From NCBI GenBank assembly GCA_029582155.1, contig CM055898.1, positions 29,272,745 through 29,336,744 on the forward strand: a DNA stretch of 64,000 nt. Reading direction: 5' to 3'. The position numbers and the translations under genes were made by a program. The notes under the pieces were generated by a model that worked only from the letters and a program-made list of their open reading frames with translations, was not told the DNA's origin and did not search any database. Source of the DNA: Panopea generosa. Its lineage: Eukaryota; Mollusca; Bivalvia; Adapedonta; Hiatellidae. How positions within the stretch are numbered: the first letter of the stretch is position 1; each line of letters opens with the position of its first letter. Positions 1-11,774 of this stretch are shown piece after piece.

Positions 1-1080
1 AATCATGAAAATTCATCAACAAATTATCGAATGTTCCATTGATACAAATATTCGCCTACAGTATCATTGTATAGCCTGCCATTTGCTATGAGAAGTTCTG
101 TGGACTGACAGACGCCCATTTGCGTCGAGCACGTGATCTTTATTTGCGCGTAATGGTATGTCGTGTGAATCTTCAAGCATGGGTGATAAAGTCTTGCGTG
201 TTTGCGATTCTACTGTTTAGATCTCCACAAATAGATATATATCCAAGAAAAAAAAACATTTGTTCGAAAAAATCAAAATTGTCTGAGTTTATTATTTTTG
301 AACAAATTGGGGTTATGTAAACATGACAAATATGCGCATCTTCATTAAATATCAATAAATCAGCATCAATTTTCAGCCAGATTAATCCATATTGCTCTTT
401 CTCTTTAATGTTTATATATTCACTTACATTATTTTTAAAATAAAATGATAATCCGCCGCTGTAAGGTCCTTTCTTTTGGTATTTTTTTTATTTATAAACT
501 TCAATATGAACACTGTTATAATAAGAAATGGATTTTCGATCTCTGCATACATTTTACCTCTAGAAACATGTCTTAAATCTTAATCAACACTACCTAGCTC
601 TGGGACTATACCGATGATGTGGTTTTAATGAACTTTTAAAAAACTGGTCTCTAAAATATTATGGACATACGCCACCAGTAGTTGTGTAAAAAAGAAGAAT
701 AAATATAATCCATATACATGTGGTGTGATTGTTTTAATGAAGCTAAATCTGAGTACAGAAAGTGTACCAAAATTGGAGTCTTGGTCCAAATGAAACTGTG
801 TCTTGGCATAGAGTATAGCTGCTTCAATGTGCGTTAAATCCAACGGTATAAATGTATGCAATCAACTCAATGAACCTTTCTTGGTTTTGTTAATTCAGGT
901 ATACACGAATACTGACTTCGTTATCTCAAAATATATTTTATTGCCATATAATCACATATTACATTTAATTTTGTGGCTATAATTCATACACGATTATAGG
1001 GCAAAAAGCGAATTTTGTCCTGTTACTTCCTTAAAGATGCATAACCGTATTGTCATACATGTTAAAAATGTGAACTTAGT
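1..1080. other. AT-rich DNA without a recognisable gene
   Basis: No frame longer than about 80 codons is present and none resembles a known protein. I see no tRNA boxes, inverted repeats or tandem structure beyond short A and T runs. Confidence 0.6.
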
Positions 1081-1086
1081 TTAAAC

Positions 1087-1275
1087 TTTATTTATTTTTA
1101 CTTTGATTGTGATATCAACTTAGACAAATCACACACGAAGTCTTCCTGGGTAGAACCAGTACAAAGCATATGCGGAAAAGTGTCTTGCTCAAGGACGCCA
1201 CACATAGCCGTAGCAGAGGATCCCTCCGATCATGGGTTCGGTGCTCTACCACTGTACCACGCGCTCGGGACAACC
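1087..1275 (-). mobile_element. SINE-1, tRNA-headed retroposon copy
   Basis: On the minus strand the element starts with a tRNA-like A box (TGGTACAGTGGTAGAGC, near 1260-1244). It then runs through a shared body to a tail that reads, on the plus strand, as a TTTACTTYGATTGTGA-like block followed by ACTTAGACAAATCACAC. The same order of blocks occurs at 21170-21391 and 63340-63474, which is why I call a family. The B box is degenerate here but clear in the 21.3 kb copy (GTTCGATCC). A tRNA-derived SINE is inferred; it has no coding capacity. Confidence 0.75.
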
Positions 1276-1955
1276 TTATAGAGGAAGAAGTTCACCAACA
1301 TCTTCAAATGATCCTGTTTAATGTAACTGAATTAAAACTTATTTTGTTTTTCAAAATTTTATGTTTTTCATTTTAATCGTACTTTATTCTTTTGAAAATA
1401 TATATTTTGTTTTTCAATTTTATTTTGTTCGTTTAATACGGTACTGTTTAAGTGTAAATATACCATTTTCCTACATTTTAAGCAATTGTATGTAAATATA
1501 TCATGGTTTTAATAGTGAAGTTATTCTTGTCACAAGGAAATAGTTGTACATATTACTCAGAGCGTACTATACAATGATCAGGATAAATATGTTTGTGTAG
1601 CAAGATTGCCTTCATTACAAAAATAATATATTTAAATGCGAAAAATAGGACATAATTGGTGGAAATGAGCATTTTCCTTAATAGTTTTTGGAGCCATTCT
1701 ATGAATAGAAAAAACATGAAATTGAAAAATAAAAGTTACATATTTCAAAAAAAAAAAATAAAATATTTAATACAAATAAACCAAGCTTTGCTGAAAAGTG
1801 AGTATTTTTTAGGAAAATTATTTCTCAGTGCCAATATTCGGGCTTCGTGAAGACCAGGGTTTTCGGTATTTTCTTCAAAATTTACAAAAAAAGTTTTGCA
1901 TCTCTAGATCGTAGGAATATAAAAACGACAACTTGAAACATTTTGAGAGGCTATA
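1276..1955. other. AT-rich DNA without a recognisable gene
   Basis: Only poly-A and poly-T runs and frames of about 65 codons or fewer are seen. Nothing is recognised. Confidence 0.6.
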
Positions 1956-1959
1956 GATT

Positions 1960-2200
1960 TTGTACAAGATATATTTCGAAATGCCTAATCATTATAGATA
2001 AGTAAATTTCGATATGGATAATTATTCTGAAAATGTTTGTTTCGATATGGCTAAACATTTTGAGCAAGGTATATTTCGATATGGCTAAATATTTTGGACT
2101 TGGTATGTTTCGAAATTGCTGATAATTTTGGACAAGGTATATTCCGATATGGCTCATTGTTTTGAAAAATGTATTATCCGATACATATATGAAACCGGTT
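1960..2200. repeat. Degenerate tandem repeat, about 38 bp, about six units
   Basis: The phrase TATATTTCGATATGGCTAA with close variants recurs about every 36-40 bases, joined by AT-rich spacers such as ATTTTGGACAAGG. Units differ by substitutions and small indels, so the array looks old. Confidence 0.7.
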
Positions 2201-2204
2201 AAGA

Positions 2205-3110
2205 ACAAAAGATAAATTTATCATTGCAAAAAGGTTTTAAAATTAACTTAAAGGAAATAGAGATAATATTATATTTAAATGTTTTAACCTTGATAACCAT
2301 ATTCTAATATAATTAAAATCAATTTCAGATATTTTTAATTCAACGTGGATGTTTTGTTATATATACATGTTTTTTAAAAGCTCAGATATATTGAAATATA
2401 ATTTAGATTGCAAGTTTTATGTAGAAATAAGTAATAATTGAAATCTTCAGATTGTTAAAACTAATACAAAACATTTCCAACAAAACTTTCAATTATTGAT
2501 AAATCAGCAACAATTACAACATTAATAATCTTACATTGTTGGCTTGGAAGTTTTCAGATTTTCATGTTACGAAATTTATATCCGAATAAAATTGCTTTTC
2601 TTTTAAGAAAGCAGTATTTTTATTGTAGTCTTATGAATATAGGTACGTTTAGTAATGTAAGCCACAAACATGTTCAATTTTCAACAAAAAAATGTTTTTT
2701 TTTAAGTGGAACACATATTTATTAAAAAGAGAACATATTCTTTTCTTTTTATAAGGTGTATAAGTATATGTATATATGGTTGTTTAATATATGTTTTGCA
2801 CTATTTTCAATAATGACTTATTTTATTGTATTATCAAATGTAAACAGTTACAAAATAACACCAAAATATGTATTTATAAGGTAATTTTGCAACTATTTCT
2901 CTAAAATGCATGGGAGCGTATGGGTTTCTATATATGTTCTGAAACTGTTTACATTGGACCAAATAACACTTAAATATAAACAAGTGTATGTATCTCAAGC
3001 TGTACTTTTAACATCCAAAAAACATTTAAAAAGTGAGTAAGGTATAGCCAATACGTATTTTTCCCAAAACAAAAACATGGAAGAAAAAAAAAATAGTTCC
3101 CGATGATTTA
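2205..3110. other. AT-rich DNA without a recognisable gene
   Basis: No repeat family shared with the rest of the window was recognised and no plausible coding frame exists. Confidence 0.55.
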
Positions 3111-3112
3111 GA

Positions 3113-3128
3113 CAAAAAAACAACAACA

Positions 3129-3166
<38 letters not shown>

Positions 3167-3300
3167 TCAGTAACAGCATCAGCAACAACATCAACAACAA
3201 CCACAACAACACAACAACAACAATAACAACATCATCAACAACAGCAACATCAACATCAGTAACAGCAACAGTAACAACAACAACAACAACAACAACAACC

Positions 3301-3350
<50 letters not shown>

Positions 3351-3479
3351 AACAATAACAACATCAGCAACAGAAACAGTAACAGTAACAGCAACATCAA
3401 CATCAGCAACATAAACAACAACATCAACCGCAACAGCAACAAAAATAACAGCAACAACAGCAACCACAACAGCAACAGC

Positions 3480-3514
<35 letters not shown>

Positions 3515-3532
3515 CCGCAACAGCAACACCAG

Positions 3533-3564
<32 letters not shown>

Positions 3565-3927
3565 GTAACAGCATCAGCAACAACAACACAACATCAGCAA
3601 CAGTAACAGCAACAGCAGCAACAACAACAACATCAACATCAGTAACAGCATCATCAATAACAAAAACAACAACAACAACACAACATCAGCAACAGTAACA
3701 GCAACATCAACATCAGCAGCATAAATAACAACATCAACCGCAACAGCAACAAAAACAACAGCAACAACAACAATAGCAACAGCAACAACAGCAACAGCAA
3801 TAACAATAACAACATCAGCAACAGAAACAGTAACAGTAACAGCAACATCAACAACAGCAACGTAAACAACAACATCAACCGCAACAGCAACAAAAACAAC
3901 AGCAACAACAGCAACCACAACAGCAGC

Positions 3928-3968
<41 letters not shown>

Positions 3969-4000
3969 CCAACAACAACAACCGCAACAGCAACACCAGC

Positions 4001-4064
<64 letters not shown>

Positions 4065-4305
4065 TCAGTAACAGCATCAGCAACAACAACAACATCAACA
4101 TCAGTAACAACATCATCAATAACAAAAACAACAACAACAACACAACATCAGCAACAGTAACAGCAACATCAACATCAGCAGCATAAATAACAACATCAAC
4201 CGCAACAGCAACAAAAACAACAGCAACAACAACAATAGCAACAGCAACAACAACAACAACAACAGCAACAGCAACAGCAACAACATTAACAGCAAAATCA
4301 ACAAG
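3113..4305. repeat. CAA/CAG/CAT trinucleotide array with a higher-order period of about 450 bp
   Basis: Almost every triplet is AAC/ACA/CAA, CAG or CAT, with occasional CCG or GTA. It is more than a simple microsatellite. The block at 3361-3475, with its distinctive order of CAG, GTA and CCG triplets, recurs at 3811-3925. The block at 3684-3795 recurs at 4143-4256. The implied higher-order unit is about 450-460 bp. Open frames on the minus strand (poly-Leu/Val/Met) are a by-product of the stop-free triplet and are not taken as genes. Confidence 0.9.
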
Positions 4306-4309
4306 AACC

Positions 4310-4780
4310 ACACTGATGACATACGTCTCCACGTAAATGGACATATTCTTCATATTAAATGATTAATTTGAATGTACGACAATATCAACAGTTACTTTAA
4401 ATATTTAAATTCCGTTGACGTATTTCTAACCAAAATATCTGTTTTAGAAGATACGATGGTTAATCACGTATGTTGATTAACAAATCATGCCTCGCAATTC
4501 AATTTCCGACCAATGTCTTCGTTGCAGATATATTTTCGAGCTGAGAATGGAGTTTAAAGCTTTTAGTGATTGGAGTTTTCAAGCGTTTGGTGAATATGAC
4601 TAAATAATTAAATCTGAGAAATCAGTTGAGACACTTGATCCAGTACGAGATTATCATTGACTTAATACAATTTTCAAAAAGTAAAATGAAAAACTAGTCA
4701 GAATTAAGTTTAAAGTTTTAGTAAATTAGATTTATAACATTTAAGGAGGTGTTGGCGAATCATAAATGGCCAAATAATAT
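4310..4780. other. Unannotated AT-rich DNA
   Basis: No frame, tRNA box or family member is recognised. Confidence 0.55.
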
Positions 4781-4782
4781 AA

Positions 4783-4863
4783 TTCGTCCCATTAGAGCAA
4801 TAAGGTACCAAGTGTATATGAAATAAGAAGGTACTTGAAATCGTTTTGCACCAATGGGGCGAA
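4783..4863 (+). mobile_element. Miniature inverted-repeat element, short form of family E
   Basis: This 81-bp element has inverted ends, TTCGTCCCATTAGAGC on the left and GCACCAATGGGGCGAA on the right. The symmetry extends outward as AATATAATTCG on the left and the matching reverse complement on the right, which may include a target duplication. The internal block AATAAGAAGG and ends recur in inverse orientation at 23239-23315. The longer element at 62547-62869 uses the same ends. Confidence 0.7.
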
Positions 4864-4869
4864 TTATAT

Positions 4870-5690
4870 TCCTGTTATACGGACTATAGATCACTTTATT
4901 TTATTTTAACTTTCACATAATTTGAGTGAGCTTACATTAATACGTTTTGAAATTATTTGCTTCTATGGTATGGTAAATGTGCACTATATTGTACTTTCTT
5001 ACACAATGCTACCTTCTTTGTTAAGGATATCTTTTTGGTGAAACGACATTTTTGCAACATAATTGTGTTCATGTACTTACATGTCATACATGCAATGAAG
5101 TTCGTTTTTTTTTCTGTACAATGTAATACAATATAGTGGTTATTTCGATACCGTTCGTTTGTCAAAGGAAAATGGCAACCCTAGAAACAATATCGACCAC
5201 TGATTGGATTATCGACTTCTTTGATTGGCAGCCTTCGTCAGGACAATTATAGTTCTCTCCAGCAGTATGACATAAACAAAGACATATTTTATTGCTTTGC
5301 ACCTTTAAGTTATTCGTCAATATGCATACATTAGGCAATATTTTGTATATGACAGATACAAGCATCAGGAACATTTGCAAACGTTTAGTATATAATTGTG
5401 TCTCTTAAAGTTTCATATTATTTACCCAAAACTCTGAGTAGACAACCCAATCAGTTACAGATATTACATCACATCATATACACATGTATAATATATTCTG
5501 AAATATTTTCAGTGAGAATGTACTGTTGATCCATTAATCTAAAATAAAGTTCGGAATAGAGTGTCTAATTACTAAAACTATCGATATATATTTGCTAAAT
5601 TTAATTGTGTTCAATAGTGTTTGAAAATTGTAGTAATGATAAAAAAATTGATCGTACTTGGTCTTTTTTAAATAAATTTATTCCTGATAT
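4870..5690. other. AT-rich DNA without a recognisable gene
   Basis: Two short minus-strand frames (about 70 codons each) resemble nothing known. No repeat family was recognised. Confidence 0.55.
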
Positions 5691-5699
5691 CGTTATACC

Positions 5700-6060
5700 T
5701 AGAACAAAATAAAACAAAATGAAATTCTTCTTCAATATCGTTACTGTTACAGATTTGACATATTCGCTCGGATTATCTCCCCGTTTCGATTCTAGGTGAA
5801 TGATAAGACTAACTAAGTTACCATGCTACGTAAGGTTTTAGTACACAACAAATCAAAATAACGATCATAACTAAAAGATAAATTTACATTTCTATATAAA
5901 ACGTTGAGAACTCTTTTTGAAATAAGATATTCATTCCAGTTTTGGATCAAACAACCGACTACTCTTAGTCGGAAAAGTAATATATATTTTTTATGTATAC
6001 CGTTTATTTGAACATCCCATATAAACATAACACCCATAGTACCCAATCTCCCTTTTTACT
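5700..6060 (-). pseudogene. LINE ORF2 fragment, late reverse-transcriptase region, inverted piece
   Basis: A minus-strand frame reads ...FRLRVVGCLIQNWNEYLISK followed by ...VLNVLYRNVNL. This has the spacing of the 'R-V-x-x-W/C...I...N-x-x-K-I-S...LY' segment found downstream of the RT domain in apurinic-endonuclease non-LTR retrotransposons. Stops and frame changes interrupt it on both sides. A LINE segment that normally follows it lies immediately to the right on the opposite strand (6350-6800), so the two look like one insertion whose 5' part was inverted. The match is by family pattern only and the exact clade is not assigned. Confidence 0.5.
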
Positions 6061-6349
6061 CTTGACAGTATATAAAAGTACATATGAAATGTAGTTTTAT
6101 ATACACAATATAAAAATAACATTATTCGACTTCAATAACCTTGTCCAATACTTTATTATCCTGATAGTAACTATGTATCATACTATAAATGCTATTTCTC
6201 ACATTAACGGTACATTGAAACCTTCTAATTTTTTTTTTGTAATTTGGTTTTAAAAATATTAACTGTGTCATTAACTATTAAAGGATTATTGGTTTTCTTA
6301 CTTATTTACAGATGCTTTTTTTGTAAAAAAAACATTTCCTTGTATATTC

Positions 6350-6800
6350 AAAAAGCGTGTTATTGATTGTTTTATCCAAGAATGTAATGGTTCAATTAAC
6401 AATAGTCATGTTACAGAAGAGTATAAATATTTCAAAAGCAATATTTAGATATTCAAGAAAAAGATTTAAGATTGTTTGTTACTAGAATTAGGTTATCGGC
6501 ACATACTCTCAGAATTCAAACAGGTCGTTATGCAAGAAATCATGTTCCAAGAAACGAGAGATAGTGTATGTGTAGTCACTCAACTGAGGTAGAAGATATA
6601 TATAATTTTATTTGCATCTGCCCTTGCTACAGTGGTTTTAGAAATACGTATATATATACGTAACACATTTGACGTGTTTAAACATTTATCTTGAATACTA
6701 ATGAGCCAGCGGGTTGAATTTTACGTTTCCTGTTCGATATTAATATTATAAAAAAATAAAAACTTGGTTTGCTCTTAGTTTAGAATAGGTGTTTCAAAAT
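6350..6800 (+). pseudogene. LINE ORF2 C-terminal fragment with Cys knuckle
   Basis: Plus-strand translation gives IDCFIQECNGSINNS, then after a frame change RIRLSAHTLRIQTGRYARNH and CMCSHSTEVEDIYNF followed by CPCYSGFRNT. The order 'R-x-S-x-H-x-L-x-I-x-T-G-R-Y ... C-x-C ... E-V-E-D-x-x-x-F ... C-P' is the standard C-terminal tail of several LINE clades. At least two frameshifts and several stops make it non-functional. An (AAT)n tract follows at 6896, a plausible LINE 3' terminal repeat. Confidence 0.7.
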
Positions 6801-6895
6801 TTAGAGTATCCTCACATAGATTATCTATTGAAACAGACAGGTGGATTAAATCTCAAAGTACACCAGTAAACGAAAGAAAATGTTAAATAATAGTA

Positions 6896-7022
6896 ATAAA
6901 AATAATAATAATAATAATAATAACTTTACTACTACTACTACTACTACTAATAATAATAATAATAATAATATTAACAATAATATTAATAATGATAATAATA
7001 ATAATAATAATGATGATAATTA
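6896..7022. repeat. Compound microsatellite (AAT)n(ACT)n(AAT)n
   Basis: AAT triplets surround a block of eight ACT triplets near 6926-6949, then degrade into ATTAAC and GATAAT variants. It lies just past the end of the LINE fragment on the same strand. Confidence 0.92.
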
Positions 7023-7127
7023 AGATGAGGCTCAATATATATACATATGTCCAATGAATGGTCTTGTATTTCATTTTCGTCAAGATCAACCTTCTTCTTT
7101 TTTGACGAATATATTAACCTTGTTTTC

Positions 7128-7164
7128 GTTTTCGTACAATGTTAAACGAATCGGTAATAATAAT

Positions 7165-7234
<70 letters not shown>

Positions 7235-7600
7235 ATTTCAGTGACTGTATGTGTTTATTTGTATACATGTGTGCCTATCATCTTTTTTTGCATGTAAAGG
7301 ATAAGTATTCAAACTGAACACCTTTGTGCAAGGCTAAACGATTAAAAAATACATATATGTATATACCAACTACAATTGTTATGTATGTGCGTATATGGAT
7401 GTATATGTATTTATAACGTATATGCGTGATATGTATCACATTTGAAACAATCGTTAATTACTTAACATGTATATTATCCATTAATTTGTAATGTACTGAT
7501 TTATGCTTGCCGTCATTTATGTGTAAAATATGTCCTCATGGGTATAAGACCTTCTGGAAATATGAAAATAAAACTTGAAACTTGAAAACTTGAAACTTAT
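7128..7600 (+). mobile_element. Element D, LINE-like 3' terminal region
   Basis: Landmarks in order are GTTAAACGAATCGGTAATAA, a microsatellite, GCATGTAAAGGATAAGTATT, ACATTTGAAACAATCGT, and TTTATGCTTGCCGTCATTTA. The end reads ACCTTCTGGAAATATG then AATAAAACTTGAAACTTG. The same landmarks occur in order on the minus strand at 17825-18225, and split in two at 50578-50680 and 52385-52700. The 3' tail with AATAAA and a short terminal repeat resembles the untranslated end of a non-LTR retrotransposon. No coding sequence is visible. Confidence 0.7.
7155..7235. repeat. Microsatellite (AAT)n(AT)n(GT)n
   Basis: Four or five AAT units lead into about 24 AT units and then about nine GT units. It sits inside element D at the place where the other copies have only a few ATT triplets, so it expanded in this copy. 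Confidence 0.95.
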
Positions 7601-7604
7601 AATA

Positions 7605-8100
7605 GCAACTATCAACTACATACAATAAGTGACGTCATTAAACTAGTTTTAAAGATTTTCCTATGAATAAATTATAAATGGGTGAAAAGCTTGCATTATA
7701 AAATAATTACGCTGGTATTGATTGTCGAGTGTGTTCTGTTTGTAATGAATGTTTGTACTGGAACTAAACGTGAGGAGGCATTTTATACTAGAGATTTATG
7801 GCTATCTGGCTGCGTTCAGTTCAGTTAAACGTTTGCCAACGTTCGCTAACATATTTTTCTGAACACTGGCTCAACATCATATTAACACAAAAGACACAGC
7901 AATTTTATGGAACCAGGCATTAAACGTGTTTGCTGTTTAACGGTGCAGCCCCAGTGACGTTCGGCTTATATAAAATGTTTTTAAAGATGCATGAATATAC
8001 CAATAGTTTCGTATTTTTATTTTATGTAAACTACGGAATTGCATTGTATGGTATCGTGTATATATATTGTATATATAGAGAGCATCTTGTATTGCACAGT
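7605..8100. other. Unannotated DNA
   Basis: Overlapping short frames occur on both strands (7930-8140) with no recognisable similarity. No repeat family was recognised. Confidence 0.5.
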
Positions 8101-8104
8101 AGAG

Positions 8105-8372
8105 GCAGTGTTTTCTTAACACTAGACTGATGATATACACTTCTGATCATCAATCCACGTTCGTGAGTTCGAATCCCCGCCCGGTCACATTCTCCGTGAT
8201 GGTTGACATATTACATTGCGTTTCATTACCATTCTCACCACCGATTCAATAAAAAAGTTCTTTGTTATTTACGGAGATGGGTATGCTCGAGTACTTTTTA
8301 ATATTCCAGAATCCCAATAAAAATGTGGTTATGTTAAATGATCACCTGTTAGCCCTCGATCGCATCAATATG
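8105..8372 (+). mobile_element. SINE-2, tRNA-headed retroposon copy
   Basis: A B box (GAGTTCGAATCCCCGCC, near 8165) follows a decayed tRNA-like head. The body then has CTCCGTGATGGTTGA, GAGATGGGTATGCTCGAGTA and finally TGTTAGCCCTCGATCG. These blocks recur inverted at 31328-31578 and 33362-33640, and the head alone at 33785-33930. The A box is best read in the 33.9 kb copy (TTAGCTCAGTCGGTTAAGC). Confidence 0.78.
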
Positions 8373-8374
8373 AC

Positions 8375-8960
8375 GCTTACTTTTCAAACAAACACAGCTA
8401 TGACAAACTTAGCGGGTTTTACTGACATGTACGGTTAAAATACCGGTAAAGTATTGTCTTCTCTAATGTTACTTTTATCAATGAGTCAAATTTGTAACAT
8501 ATACTTAAGCTTTATATCTGAGCAGTAATTCAACTGAAAATGAAAAACTTGTGTGATTTTCATAAATGAATGCTTGAATTACTTTTTAATACACGTAAAT
8601 GCTTTTTATTGGTAATGTTTCAGAACAAAACATATTAAAACTCAACATCGAAGGTATTTGAGAAACACAATACTCCTTGAGGGATTGAAAAATCTTGTGG
8701 GCACAACCTGGAGATGATTATTTACAATTGTGTATATTCTAAATAAAAACAACAAAGGTTATACAAATGATATTGTATACTGCTTTGTTTTGTAGGAAAT
8801 AGTTCATGAAGTATCATGTCAAGTCTCAACTTTCCGTGTATGTCTGTGGGCGTATTTAGGAATTAATCCATATTGATGTGTTTTTAATTTCACCTTGCCC
8901 TGTCGGGTACCACTGATTTCTCGATAACTAATAGATATACCGCAATAAAACTCTGCTTGT
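8375..8960. other. AT-rich DNA without a recognisable gene
   Basis: No coding frame or known repeat is recognised. Confidence 0.5.
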
Positions 8961-8964
8961 GCCG

Positions 8965-9150
8965 GGGATGGGGTGCGTGCGTGCCTGGCTGAGTGCCTGA
9001 CTGCGTGCGTGCGTGCGTGCGTGGCTGCGTGCCTGCGTGCCTGCATGCCTGCGTGCGTGCGTGATCAGTAACTTCTAACCATACATCAATGGAATCTGCC
9101 TGCTTGCCTGTCTGCCTGCCTGCCTGCCTGGCTGCGGCGTGCGTGCGTGA
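8965..9150. repeat. GC-rich tetranucleotide array (TGCG/TGCC)n with a duplicated insert
   Basis: Runs of GCGTGCGT and TGCCTGCC flank a unique stretch ending ACATCAATGGAATCTGC. A near copy of that stretch (GTGATCGGCATCTTCTAGCC and onward) follows at about 9146-9185. A unit of about 90 bp was therefore duplicated once. Its base composition stands out from the AT-rich surroundings. Confidence 0.85.
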
Positions 9151-9189
9151 TCGGCATCTTCTAGCCATACATCATTGGAATCTACTTGT

Positions 9190-9820
9190 CGCGCCTACTT
9201 TTGGTCAACTCAATGAGGCCAAAATGTTCAAACATGGCAGATTTTGATTTTGTGTTTTAATGAATACAAATTATGATTATGCTGTTCAAAGTCTTCTGGT
9301 GTTTTGTTCGCATTTTCCCGTAATGAGTTAGAACAGACGAACTGCGTGCACTTTGACCCCTGTACCTTTCAGTGAATCTGGATAATTTACAAAGTTGTTT
9401 TGTAACTATGGGATTATCAAGTTCAATTATTTGAACTGGCGTTGTCACATTTGTTTTGTTTGTATTGCACATTAGTTTTGTTTTACACCAATTGAACGTG
9501 TGTAATCCATCGTGGCCCTCTTGTTTCATGCATTATTAAAAATTTTATATGACGTTAAATAATAAAATGAAATCCAACACTGTATTCTTAGTATTCAAGT
9601 CAAATGGTTTCCAAATTTAAATAAGCGAAGCATTCCATTAAATGTTGAAACATGTACCTGATATTGGCCTTAATTCTGCTGTTGCTTTGTGACAGATTTA
9701 ATTGTATTTAATACATAAACTTTATCATGTGAAAAGGTAAAGCTTTCAAGTCATTCATGCATACCAGTTCTCTTGGGTCTAAAGGATCTCACAAGGCACC
9801 GGTTCAAAGTTATTACCGGA
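9190..9820. other. Unannotated DNA
   Basis: A minus-strand frame of 90 codons (9257-9529) has no recognisable motif and is treated as chance. Confidence 0.45.
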
Positions 9821-9824
9821 TGGA

Positions 9825-10258
9825 GTTTGAGATAAACAAGTTGGCTGCTTTTAAAATGCTTCCAATGGTTAGGTCTTGTGAACAATGTGGCAATTAAAGT
9901 GAATGAATGTGTAAGTTTGGTTCTTTGTACAGGGTACTAAATACACGGATGATGCCAAATCCCGACAAGGTTCTGGCTGACACAGCGAATTCCAGGCTGC
10001 AGGTGTGCTTGATATTAACTTTAATGTTTAAATGTACTGATATCAATCATCATGTATTGCCATTGGCATATTTAAAAAGAAACTTACCTTATATAGTCTA
10101 ACGTACTTACTGCTATGTCCTATACATTTTACTAGTGTGATAATAATATATTTTAAAATAATTCGTATCCATATTTTAAATTAATTTGTGGATATATTAT
10201 TTTTAAAAACAACAGTTAAAAATTACTGTTTTTTTTCCAAAACCTGTGCATTCGGCGA
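9825..10258 (-). mobile_element. Element A, truncated copy
   Basis: Reading the minus strand, the sequence matches the second half of the elements at 28504-29478 and 59808-60745. Shared blocks are the AATTCGTATCC / ATATTTTAAATTAATTTG stretch, the TGTGTCAGCC-type block (GGCTGACACAGCGAATTCC on plus) and the end block CAATGGTTAGGTC. The 5' part is missing. The break falls exactly where MITE B begins at 10262. Confidence 0.75.
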
Positions 10259-10261
10259 TAT

Positions 10262-10650
10262 AAATGCATTTTCCTTATTTTAATGCTCATTTTTATTTGA
10301 ATGGCATTATTGATGTATTTTGAACATTTTGAAAGCATTGTCATGTTTTAATTGTGAATTTAGAAAAATAAATTTATGCTTTGAAATTGGGATATGGATA
10401 CATAATTTCAGAAGTCTTCTTTCACTTTGTCAACAGTGTACACACTGGACAAAATAAAAAACACTCTTATATTACTCTGGACCCCTACTTTTTTCATCAT
10501 ATTAGGGTAGTGCAGAGGTTGACAGACAGTAAAATGTTAGTTTCGCTACTTTCATTTGGGTCTCTCTATGAATGACAAGCCTTCAAACTTTTATTATTTA
10601 CTATATAATAAAGAACAAAAGTCAATGGTGGGTTAACACCTTTAACTCTG
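10262..10650 (+). mobile_element. MITE B, copy 1, left end missing
   Basis: It matches the four complete MITE B copies from AATGCATTTTCCTTATTTTA through CACTTTGTCAACAGTGTACA to ATGACAAGCCTTCAAAC and AATGGTGGGTTAACACC. The first 75 or so bases, including the left inverted end, are absent and replaced by element A. It is the most diverged of the five copies. Confidence 0.85.
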
Positions 10651-10654
10651 AGAC

Positions 10655-11770
10655 CGATGATCGTAAATCGATATTCAATAATATCTACGTTAACATTCAA
10701 TGCAGATCCAAGTCGACAATATTCAACAAAGTCAATATTCAATATCTAAGTTCGACATTTAATGGGGGATCTAGACCAATACTTAATAGAGATTAAGACT
10801 GATACTCTGTACAGACACAGGTGGACATTCGATGGAGATCTAGACTGATATTCAATGTAGACCCAGACAGACATTCAGTCGGGGATCTAGACCGACATTC
10901 AATGTAGACCCAGACTCTAGATCGATATTTAATGTAGACCCAGACTCTAGACCGATAATCAATATAGACCCTGACCGATATTCGATGGAGTTTGAGACCG
11001 ATTTTTAATGTAGACCAAGACCGATATTCAATATTGACCCAGACCGATATACGATGGAGTTTTAGACCGATATTTAATGCAGACCAAGACCGATATTCAA
11101 TATAAACCCAAACATATATTCGATGGAGATCTAGACCGATATTCAATGCAGATCCAAACTGATATTCTATGGAGATCTAGACCGATATTCAATGCAGATC
11201 CAAACTGATATTCGATGGAGATCTAGACCGATATTCAATGCAGATCCAAACTGATATTCGATGGAGATCTAGACCGATATTCAATGCAGATCCAAACTGA
11301 TATTCTATGGAGATCTAGACCGATATTCAATGCAGATCCAAACTGATATTCGATGGAGATCTAGACCGATATTCAATGCAGACCCAAACTGATATTCGAT
11401 GGAGCTCTAGACCGATATTCAATGTAGATCCAAACTGATATTCTATGGAGATCTAGACCGATATTCAATGTAGATCCAAACTGATATTCTATGGAGATCT
11501 AGACCGATATTCAATGTGGATCCAAACTGATATTCGATGGAAATCTAGACCGATATTCAATGTAGATCCAAACTGATATTCGATCGAGAGTTAGACCGAT
11601 ATTCAATGCAGATCCAAACTGATATTCGATGGAGATCTAGACCGATATTCAATATAAATCCAGACTGATATTCGATGGAGATTTAGAACGATTTTTAATG
11701 TGGACACAGACCGACATTCAATGGATATCTAGATCGATATTCAATGCATTGTTAGGTCGATAGTCAATTT
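10655..11770. repeat. 46-bp minisatellite built of two related 23-bp halves
   Basis: In the regular core (about 11120-11680) the unit alternates GATCTAGACCGATATTCAAT with GATCCAAACTGATATTCGAT, period 46. The halves share the GAxxGATATTC(A/G)ATG frame, so an ancestral 23-mer was duplicated into a dimer. The edges of the array are more diverged and partly keep the 23-bp period. Confidence 0.92.
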
Positions 11771-11774
11771 AGAG

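Noticed and set aside
3108-4353. Poly-Leu/Val or, in other frames, poly-Gln-like proteins
   Set aside because: They are produced by the CAA-type triplet array on both strands and have no unique domain.
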